A DNA stretch of 7,692 bases from positions 1 to 7,692 of the forward strand of contig SPCN01000098.1 in the NCBI GenBank assembly GCA_004525465.1, in the 5' to 3' direction. Both the position numbers and the translations under genes were made by a program. The notes beneath the pieces are model-generated. The model had not been told where the DNA came from and searched no databases. It was given only the letters and a program-made list of their open reading frames with translations. Numbering within the stretch: the stretch's first letter is position 1; every line of letters starts with the position of its first letter. Source of the stretch: Chrysiogenales bacterium (GTDB taxonomy: Bacteria > Acidobacteriota > Aminicenantia > UBA2199). Below are positions 1-5,442 of this stretch, piece after piece.

Positions 1-2796
1 GATGTTGAGGTTGTTCTTGCCCAGTTTGAGGTTGTATTCGGCGTAGAGGTTGGCGAACCAGAAGAAGGGGGTGCGGCCCAGGTCACCGCGTCCGAAGGGC
101 AGGTAGCCCTGGACGTCCATGGCGTACTCGGTCGAAACCGGGCTGCCGCTCATGGCGTTGATGACCGTACCGAAGGTCAGGCCCATGGGCAGGGAGTAGG
201 AACCGTACAGTTTGACGTAGTGGGTGCGATCGCCGGGCAGGACGCCGTTGATCTTGTTCATCTGCTTGTCAAACGCCAGGTACCAGAGGTCGAAGTAGCG
301 TTCGACGTTGGGATCGGTGCGGCCGTATTCGTCGCCCGAGGCCAAGCCGTTGTAGTTACCGGTCAGGCGGCTCCAGGTGTAGGAGACTCCGCCCATCCAG
401 TTGTTGGAGAAACGCTTGTCCAGAGAGAGGTTGAGGGCATAATACTGGCGAATGGCTTTGGGAACGTCCGGGGCGCCCTGGGGGATGACGCCGTCGGCTT
501 TGGCCTTCACCCATTCGTTCTTGATGAAGTCGCCGCCGGGGTTGGTGGTGAAGTACATTTCGCCCTCAGCGGTCATAACGCCGATGTCTTCGATGGCCCA
601 GAGCAGATTCTTGTAGACCAGGCGGGATGTAAAGGCCAGGTCTTCCTTGAGTTTCTTTTCCATGCCGAAGGAGATTTCCATCTGGCTCATGGGTTTCATG
701 TCGGGGTCGGTGGAATCGAATGAGGGGATGCGGAAATCGAGAACGGCGTAGGGGGTGCCGTAGTTCCAGCCTTCCACGCCGATCTTGTCAAATTCATAGG
801 TATCCAGAGGATAGTAGGAGCTCTTCCACTTGAAACCGCCGTAGGAACCGGCGGCCATGGCGAGCTTCATGACGTCATAGAAAAGGCCGGCCGAGCCGAA
901 GACCTTGAGGCTGGAGTCGCCGTTGACGTCCCAAACGAAACCCAAGCGGGGAGCCAGCTTGTCGGCGAAGCCCCATTCGATGGGTTTGGCGCCAACGAAA
1001 TCGGGGTTGTCGCTGTAGGAGGGGATGTATTCCTGTTCGGCGCGCACGCCAAAGTTGATGGTGACTCGGTTGGCGATGGTCCAGGAATCCTGGAGGTAGA
1101 TGGCGAAGCGATTGGCGTAGGCCTTGTAGAAATCGCCGTAGGCGCCGGTATCGGCGTTGCCGCGCACGGCGTAGTAGCCGTACTTGCCGCGGCCGTAGTC
1201 GGTGCCGTAGGCGATGAAGTTGCGGTCCCAGCCCAGGCGGACGACCGGGAAGATGGCCGTGTTGTCATAGTTCTGGCCCTGGCGCACGAACTGGAAGCCG
1301 GCCTTCCAGGAGTGTTCGCCGCCCAGGTTGAGGAAGTAGGTCATGTCGGCGTTGAAGCTCATTTTTTCGTTCAGGGCCTTGTTCAGGACCTGGGGGTAAG
1401 CGCCCATGTTCACCCAGCCGGTGGAGTGCTGGTAGTTAGCCGGTACGTCGAGCAGGCCGATGTTGCTGAGGTTGAAATAGCCGCCGGGGGCTTCGGTCTG
1501 GAAGCGGTAGTAAACGCCCGGAGGGACGACCAGCGGGTCGGTGGTGTTGGCCTGGAAGTAGCCGGCGCGGGCGCTGAGCATGAAGTTGTTGCCCACGGTG
1601 AAGTCGGCCGAGAAGCTGCCCGAGAGGTTGGGATAGCTGTAGCCGTAGTCATCGTAGGAAACGGCCGGGTTGGGATTGCCGCCGAAAACGGTGTTCAGGT
1701 TGCCCTGGTACTTGCTCCAGTTGTTGACCACGGACGCGGTCACGCGCAGGTTCCTGATGGGCTGGGCGGTGAGCTTGGCTGAGAAGTTCCAATAGTTTTC
1801 GGTCCGTTCCCAGTCCTTGACCACGCTGCCGTAATCCACGGTGCGGGTGTTGCTGTAGTAGACGGGCAGGAAGGAGCCGAAGAACCATAGCTTGTCCTTG
1901 ATGAGGTAGCCGCCCAGGTTGAAGCCGCCTTCGAGGCGGGTGTCATTGTTGTCGCCGATGTAATTGACGTAATCGTAATACTTGGATTTGCTGTCGTCTT
2001 CCATATCAAGGTCGAGACGCTGGCTGTAGTCGGCGCGCAGGGCGGCGCCGCTGTAGAAACCCAGGATCTCGCCGTGGAACTCGTTGCCGCCCGAGCGGGT
2101 GACGACGTTGATGACGCCGCCCAGCGAGCCGCCGAATTCGGCACTGTAACCGGAAGCCTTGACCTGGACCTCGTCGACGAAGTCGAATGAGGCCGACTGG
2201 CCGTTGACGCCGTTAACGATGTTGGTGACGTCGGTGCCGTCGATGTAATACATATTCTCCAGGCCCGAGGCGCCGTCGATCGAGGTGCCGCCGAGCATGG
2301 GCTCGTTGGAAACGCCGGGGATGGCGGTGATCAGCGAGTCGAAGTTGCGGCCCTTGGGCAGGGTCTGGAAGACCTCTTTGGTCAATGTCATGCCCTTGAC
2401 CGTGCTTTTAACGTCGATCTGGGCGACCTGACCGGTGATGGTTACCATTTCCTCGATGTTGCCGAGTTTCATGGAAACCTTGATGCTGAGGGTCTGTTCC
2501 ACGCCTACCTGGACGCCATCCCGAATGACGGTCTGGAATCCCTGCAGGGTAAATACCAGTTTGTACATACCCGGAGCCAGGTTAAAAAGCCTGAAGGAGC
2601 CGTTTTCGTCGGTGACCGCGGTGGTCTTGCCGACTAATTTCGGGCTGGTGGCCTCGACGTTAACGCCGGGGACCAGCGAGCCGTCTTCAAGCTGCACTAC
2701 GCCAAAGATCTTGGCCGTAGCTGTCTGGGCTGTCAGCAGTCCTGCGCACAGCAGTAGGCTGATTGCCAGCAGAGCGAACCTTTTGGCAAAATTCAT
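1..2796 (-). CDS. TonB-dependent receptor with N-terminal carboxypeptidase-regulatory-like domain (Oar-like), 3' end missing
   Basis: Outer-membrane receptor of the type that imports or binds large substrates using TonB energy; the substrate cannot be told from sequence. The frame is open for 932 codons from the ATG at 2796 to the window edge with no stop, so the C-terminal end of the barrel is missing. Residues 1-23 are a signal peptide (KR near the N-terminus, leucine-rich core, cleavage likely after LTA23 or ATA28). Residues 29-112 form a carboxypeptidase-regulatory-like beta-sandwich (VPGVNVEA, TDENGSFRLFNLAPGMYKL). EEMVTITG at 115-122 resembles a TonB box. The plug follows at about 125-240 with YYIDGTDVTNI, then VDEVQVKASGYSAEFGGSLG and GGVINVVTRSGGNEFHGE. 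The rest is aromatic-rich alternating sequence typical of a beta-barrel. The start is fixed by the signal peptide and a strong Shine-Dalgarno. Family assignment is firm; the ligand is unknown. Long plus-strand frames across this gene are antisense shadows. Confidence 0.95.
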   Translation of the reverse strand, partial: MNFAKRFALLAISLLLCAGLLTAQTATAKIFGVVQLEDGSLVPGVNVEATSPKLVGKTTAVTDENGSFRLFNLAPGMYKLVFTLQGFQTVIRDGVQVGVEQTLSIKVSMKLGNIEEMVTITGQVAQIDVKSTVKGMTLTKEVFQTLPKGRNFDSLITAIPGVSNEPMLGGTSIDGASGLENMYYIDGTDVTNIVNGVNGQSASFDFVDEVQVKASGYSAEFGGSLGGVINVVTRSGGNEFHGEILGFYSGAALRADYSQRLDLDMEDDSKSKYYDYVNYIGDNNDTRLEGGFNLGGYLIKDKLWFFGSFLPVYYSNTRTVDYGSVVKDWERTENYWNFSAKLTAQPIRNLRVTASVVNNWSKYQGNLNTVFGGNPNPAVSYDDYGYSYPNLSGSFSADFTVGNNFMLSARAGYFQANTTDPLVVPPGVYYRFQTEAPGGYFNLSNIGLLDVPANYQHSTGWVNMGAYPQVLNKALNEKMSFNADMTYFLNLGGEHSWKAGFQFVRQGQNYDNTAIFPVVRLGWDRNFIAYGTDYGRGKYGYYAVRGNADTGAYGDFYKAYANRFAIYLQDSWTIANRVTINFGVRAEQEYIPSYSDNPDFVGAKPIEWGFADKLAPRLGFVWDVNGDSSLKVFGSAGLFYDVMKLAMAAGSYGGFKWKSSYYPLDTYEFDKIGVEGWNYGTPYAVLDFRIPSFDSTDPDMKPMSQMEISFGMEKKLKEDLAFTSRLVYKNLLWAIEDIGVMTAEGEMYFTTNPGGDFIKNEWVKAKADGVIPQGAPDVPKAIRQYYALNLSLDKRFSNNWMGGVSYTWSRLTGNYNGLASGDEYGRTDPNVERYFDLWYLAFDKQMNKINGVLPGDRTHYVKLYGSYSLPMGLTFGTVINAMSGSPVSTEYAMDVQGYLPFGRGDLGRTPFFWFANLYAEYNLKLGKNNLNI

Positions 2797-2803
2797 TTGT
2801 TTG

Positions 2804-2810
2804 TCCTCCT
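2804..2810 (-). promoter_or_regulatory. Ribosome binding site of the TonB-dependent receptor
   Basis: On the minus strand AGGAGGA lies 7 nt before the ATG at 2796. It is a near-perfect Shine-Dalgarno at good spacing, settles the receptor start, and suggests efficient translation. Confidence 0.9.
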
Positions 2811-2840
2811 TTTAGATTTATAGACAAATCACTAATAGTG

Positions 2841-2858
2841 AAGCAAGAACCGTGCCAA
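2841..2858 (-). promoter_or_regulatory. Sigma-54 (-24/-12) promoter of the TonB-dependent receptor
   Basis: The minus strand reads TTGGCACGGTTCTTGCTT from 2858 to 2841. This matches the RpoN consensus YTGGCACGrNNNTTGCW at every defined position, with the GG (2856-2855) and GC (2844-2843) doublets exactly 12 bp apart. The predicted transcription start is near 2831, giving a leader of about 35 nt that carries the Shine-Dalgarno. No comparable sigma-70 promoter was found upstream of this gene. Sigma-54 promoters need an AAA+ activator bound upstream, so receptor expression should be strictly regulated. The match is read directly; the activator is not in this window. Confidence 0.85.
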
Positions 2859-2859
2859 G

Positions 2860-2885
2860 TTGACAAACGGGGCGGCAGTTGTCAA
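2860..2885. promoter_or_regulatory. Inverted repeat next to the -24 element, candidate operator
   Basis: TTGACAA (2860-2866) and TTGTCAA (2879-2885) are perfect 7-bp inverted arms separated by 12 GC-rich bases. A smaller inverted repeat, TCAAT-N4-ATTGA (2882-2895), overlaps the outer arm. The repeat begins 1 bp upstream of the sigma-54 -24 element, so a bound protein could block or modulate RNA polymerase. A simple cruciform or DNA hairpin is the alternative. No specific regulator is recognised. Confidence 0.4.
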
Positions 2886-2992
2886 TCAGAATTGAAACTG
2901 TTTATAGAAGTGCGCTTATCAATGGTCTCGCCGGGGTGAGGAATAGGCCCGTATCGTTAATAAAAAGCGGGGTTTCTCTGAAACATTTTAAA

Positions 2993-3018
2993 ATTCAAAT
3001 AATTGAATAATTATTCAA
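2993..3018. promoter_or_regulatory. AT-rich palindrome array, candidate activator (enhancer) site
   Basis: A perfect 16-bp palindrome, TTGAATAATTATTCAA (3003-3018), shares its left half with a second inverted repeat, ATTCAA-ATAA-TTGAAT (2993-3008), making three alternating TTCAA/TTGAA half-sites. The array lies about 160-190 bp upstream of the predicted sigma-54 transcription start, within the usual distance for activator sites at such promoters. The sequence is direct; the role is inferred from position. The AT-rich composition raises the chance of coincidence. Confidence 0.4.
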
Positions 3019-3028
3019 AAATCAGAAT

Positions 3029-3195
3029 TAACCCGCATTTCTCACAGATATTGTCGCGAAAATGCGCAGATGGGTGTGGATACAAGGAAGGCGACCGAGA
3101 AGACGTTGGTACGATGGAGGTATCCGACCGAGCCTGGCGCCGTAGACATGCCCATATCCGCAATTGCAGCAAATATTTGTGAGAAGTGTGGGTTT
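3029..3195. repeat. 167-bp imperfect palindrome: MITE-like element or structured RNA
   Basis: Left arm 3030-3083 and right arm 3142-3194 are imperfect inverted copies, matching at about 39 of 53 aligned positions by hand. The outer 23 positions are best conserved (20 of 23), with TTCTCACA on the left and TGTGAGAA on the right, each ending in AACCC/GGGTT. The centre, 3084-3141, holds a direct repeat CGACCGAG (3092-3099 and 3125-3132) and an alternative stem GGATAC/GTATCC (3078-3083, 3120-3125). A TTA triplet at 3028-3030 and 3194-3196 could be a short target duplication. The size, terminal inverted repeats and absence of a reading frame fit a miniature inverted-repeat element; a folded RNA is the alternative. 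No named family is assigned. Confidence 0.55.
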
Positions 3196-3257
3196 AGGCT
3201 GTTGGAAAACAGGGGAATTCCGCTCTTTTATCTTTGAAAATCGGGGTGTGTAAGGTT

Positions 3258-3297
3258 AAAAAAAACGTGCCTACCGCCGCCAAGGCCGATCGGCACG
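3258..3297 (-). terminator. Rho-independent terminator of the GWxTD operon
   Basis: Read on the minus strand, the arm CGTGCC (3297-3292) is followed by a GC-rich 20-nt loop and the matching arm GGCACG (3271-3266), then eight T residues (3265-3258). It begins 16 bp after the stop of the exported protein at 3313. A run of A residues on the upstream side (TTTTTT on the minus strand) may extend the stem. No T tract follows in the plus direction, so it serves only the minus-strand operon and separates it from the receptor gene. Confidence 0.8.
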
Positions 3298-3312
3298 AAG
3301 AAAAAACTGGTT

Positions 3313-4350
3313 TTATAATACGATCTTGAAGGTGAATTCCTGCAAACCCTTGGTTTTGGAAACGTTGTCCAGGATTTCGATCTCCAGGACATAGTCGCCG
3401 GATTCGAGCAGTTTCTCCTGGCGTTCCGTTTCGACGCCTTTGTTGTTCTTGGTCACCTCGGTGAAGGTAAAGGCGATGGGCTGGCTGATGATGGGGCTGT
3501 TGACGGTCTGCGGGGCCATTTTGTTGACCTCCTTGCCGTCTTTATTGAATTTGTAGGTGACCTGCAGATTGAGTGCCTTGGAAGCGCTGTCGGGTTTGGC
3601 GCCGATGATGAAATAAAAAAGATCCAGGTTTTCGTTGGCTTTGAATTCGTTTTTCAGGTCGGGCGCCAACAGCAGGGTGTTGTAAACAAAGGAATTTTTA
3701 TGGATAAGCAATTTCGTTTCGGCCGTCTGCATCATTTGCAGGTCACGCACTGAAAAAACCGGGGTGGTGACGAGCTTGTCTTTGATGCCGGCGAAATCAG
3801 GGAGGGAGAATTCAGTATAACAGGCAGCGATCTTGGCAAAATCCGCTGTGCTGACAGCCAGGGCCAGCAGATAGGAGCCGGGCGGATAAATATCGCCGGC
3901 AATGGAGTAGTAGTTCAGGGCGTCGGGTTGGAACCCATCCTGATTCTCTTCCAGGTCGAAACGGATATTGCGTTCCTTGATGATCTCGCCGGGCACGCCG
4001 TTCTCCATGCGGTAGACGCGTATGAATGCCATGTGCTTGGCTTTGAGCACTTCGGGAGTTTCCGCTTGCGATGAAAAATCCAGGTCGGCGTTCTTCATCT
4101 GGAACAGGAAGACCGGGTAAATGTTATTTTGCTGGGCGGGCAGGTACAAGGTCCGCAGGTAGGTCATGGGGATGTCGCCGCGGTTCGTCCTGGTTGAGAC
4201 GCCGGCCGCAAACACGGCGGCAACCTCGGGAGAGATGAAGAACTGGCCCTGGTTCTTTTCGGTGGCGGGCTTGCTTTTTGCGGCCGCTAGCTGCAGCGAT
4301 AGCAACAGCAGTACGGTCAGTGCCGTGGCAATAAGTTTTCTTGATTTCAT
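3313..4350 (-). CDS. Exported protein of unknown function, second gene of the GWxTD operon
   Basis: A 345-residue protein that I do not recognise as a named family. Residues 1-24 are a clear signal peptide (MKSRK, then a leucine-rich core, LAAA cleavage region) without a lipobox cysteine, so the mature protein is probably periplasmic or secreted. The rest looks like two beta-sandwich segments, about 60-170 and 195-345, each containing a G-x-Y beta-strand motif: PPGSYLLALAV at 156-166 and SGDYVLEIEILDN at 317-329. The second segment resembles the C-terminal end of the GWxTD protein upstream (LPPGQYTAKTTLEN). The gene starts 17 bp after the GWxTD stop, has its own Shine-Dalgarno in that gap, and is followed by a terminator, so it is the last gene of a two-gene operon. 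A structural or binding partner of the GWxTD lipoprotein is the most reasonable guess; no catalytic motif was seen. Confidence 0.9.
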   Translation of the reverse strand: MKSRKLIATALTVLLLLSLQLAAAKSKPATEKNQGQFFISPEVAAVFAAGVSTRTNRGDIPMTYLRTLYLPAQQNNIYPVFLFQMKNADLDFSSQAETPEVLKAKHMAFIRVYRMENGVPGEIIKERNIRFDLEENQDGFQPDALNYYSIAGDIYPPGSYLLALAVSTADFAKIAACYTEFSLPDFAGIKDKLVTTPVFSVRDLQMMQTAETKLLIHKNSFVYNTLLLAPDLKNEFKANENLDLFYFIIGAKPDSASKALNLQVTYKFNKDGKEVNKMAPQTVNSPIISQPIAFTFTEVTKNNKGVETERQEKLLESGDYVLEIEILDNVSKTKGLQEFTFKIVL

Positions 4351-4356
4351 TATGTT

Positions 4357-4363
4357 TCTCCTT
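4357..4363 (-). promoter_or_regulatory. Ribosome binding site of the second operon gene
   Basis: AAGGAGA on the minus strand sits 6 nt before the ATG at 4350, inside the 17-bp gap after the GWxTD stop codon. It supports this start and shows that translation is initiated independently of the upstream gene. Confidence 0.85.
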
Positions 4364-4367
4364 GAAA

Positions 4368-5366
4368 TTATATCTTGATCTTGATCTCTTTCTGCACCTG
4401 GGTTCCGTCGGCGGTATTTTCCAGTGTGGTTTTGGCAGTGTACTGGCCGGGAGGGAGCTTGAGGGCGAATTCGATGGTGAAGGTCTTGGCCAGCTGTTCC
4501 AACTTGTTCCTGTCAACGGAAACGGGATGCAGTTCTTCTTTTTCCAAAACCGTTTCGCCCGCTTGGTTGATAACGAGCACCTGAAGTTTGATGCTGGTCT
4601 CCAGGGCTCCGCTCTGATCGTTCTGTACCAGGTTGGTTACGCGGTAGGGAACCTCAAACAGCAGCCTGGCTTCGCCGGGGGCGTCGGCTTGCAGGGTCAA
4701 AACGAAATCGAATTGGCGGATGTTGCGGGTGATGCCTGGCGGCTTGAGCTGCTGCTGGGCGACGTTGATCATGCCCAGCCTGCGGGCGCTGCTCGGTTCC
4801 AGCTTGTAGAAGCCTTCGCGCTCATAATCGACGAAGATGATCGGAAAAAATCCGTAATACCATATCTCGACCGGAGGCTCGTAGAAACTGTAGCCGCTGG
4901 GAAAGACGTCGCGCCGTTCCGGCTCGCCCAGCAGGATGTAAATGCGGCCGCGGTCGCTCAGCCAGCCCGAATCACCGCCGCGAAAAAAGTGGTTGGCGAA
5001 ATCGATGCGCCGGTAGTATTCTGCGCGGAATTCGTTTTCCGGCGTAGTGGGATCGGGATCCCGCTGCTTCCAGAAATCTTCGATGAACTGTTTCCTTTCA
5101 TCGCTATGGGTTCTTATGAAGATATTTTTTTCCTTTTTACTGATCAAATAGCGAACCTCTGAAAGGAACTGCCTGTCCTCGGGAGGCATGGTGCGCACCA
5201 CTCGGCCGCTGCCGGAACAGGATGTCAATAGTTGGATCAGCAGCAAGATTCCCAAGCCGGGATTGAGCGCTTTCTTTGCGAAACCCTTCAGCGGGCGCGA
5301 CAGGAACTGGGCAGGGAACAATCCCACATTGGATCCCAGCCATGAAAAAATATTTTCTTTTTTCAT
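4368..5366 (-). CDS. GWxTD-domain lipoprotein
   Basis: A 332-residue protein with the GWxTD domain, a family found in Acidobacteriota, Bacteroidota and relatives whose molecular function is not established. The signature is at 134-145 as GWLSDRGRIYIL, followed by LGEPERRDVF; serine replaces the usual threonine. Upstream is the typical FWKQRDPDPTTPENEFRAEY (99-118), and downstream VEIWYY (166-171). LLTSC at 46-50 is a lipobox, so the protein should be lipid-anchored at Cys50. The C-terminal 120 residues form a probable beta-sandwich ending in LPPGQY (304-309). The segment before the hydrophobic core is unusually long for a lipoprotein signal, so translation may begin later, for example at GTG codon 14 or TTG codon 16; no clear Shine-Dalgarno precedes the ATG at 5366. 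It is the first gene of an operon with the exported protein at 3313-4350 and is divergent from the M1 peptidase. Confidence 0.93.
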   Translation of the reverse strand: MKKENIFSWLGSNVGLFPAQFLSRPLKGFAKKALNPGLGILLLIQLLTSCSGSGRVVRTMPPEDRQFLSEVRYLISKKEKNIFIRTHSDERKQFIEDFWKQRDPDPTTPENEFRAEYYRRIDFANHFFRGGDSGWLSDRGRIYILLGEPERRDVFPSGYSFYEPPVEIWYYGFFPIIFVDYEREGFYKLEPSSARRLGMINVAQQQLKPPGITRNIRQFDFVLTLQADAPGEARLLFEVPYRVTNLVQNDQSGALETSIKLQVLVINQAGETVLEKEELHPVSVDRNKLEQLAKTFTIEFALKLPPGQYTAKTTLENTADGTQVQKEIKIKI

Positions 5367-5395
5367 TTGATTTTGCGATTTGGATTTTAGTTTTT

Positions 5396-5424
5396 ATTAT
5401 ATCATATTTTACATTTCTTTGCAA
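5396..5424 (-). promoter_or_regulatory. Sigma-70-type promoter of the GWxTD operon
   Basis: On the minus strand TTGCAA (5424-5419) and a perfect TATAAT (5401-5396) are separated by 17 bp. The predicted start is near 5389, leaving a leader of about 22 nt before the ATG at 5366. The -35 matches consensus at 4 of 6 positions. It is interleaved with the promoter of the divergent peptidase gene. Confidence 0.7.
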
Positions 5425-5435
5425 AACGTTATAAT
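5408..5435 (+). promoter_or_regulatory. Sigma-70-type promoter of the M1 peptidase gene
   Basis: TTTACA (5408-5413, 5 of 6 consensus) and a perfect TATAAT (5430-5435) are 16 bp apart. The predicted start, about 7 bp beyond the -10, falls at 5441-5443, on the ATG at 5443, which would give a leaderless or nearly leaderless message. The -35 lies within the spacer of the opposing promoter, so the two probably cannot be occupied at once. Confidence 0.6.
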
Positions 5436-5442
5436 GGGAGTT

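Noticed and set aside
220..1782. Two plus-strand open frames of 167 and 156 codons, and minus-strand out-of-frame ones
   Set aside because: They overlap the continuous 932-codon receptor frame and have low-complexity, valine/glycine- or threonine/serine-rich translations typical of shadow frames.
2857..2885. TTGACA on the minus strand (2885-2880) as a sigma-70 -35 box for the receptor
   Set aside because: At 17-bp spacing the -10 position reads CAACTT, a poor match, and the same DNA is better explained as an inverted repeat beside a perfect sigma-54 promoter.
2972..2984. Small hairpin GTTTC-TCT-GAAAC
   Set aside because: Five-bp AT-rich stem without a T tract; not supported as a terminator and likely chance.
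3197..3257. Possible small gene or promoter between the palindrome and the terminator
   Set aside because: No start with a ribosome binding site, no recognisable promoter and no repeat was seen in this stretch.
4341..5162. 273-codon open frame on the plus strand
   Set aside because: Antisense to the GWxTD gene, whose conserved motifs, lipobox and operon structure establish the minus-strand frame; no ribosome binding site or recognisable protein features.
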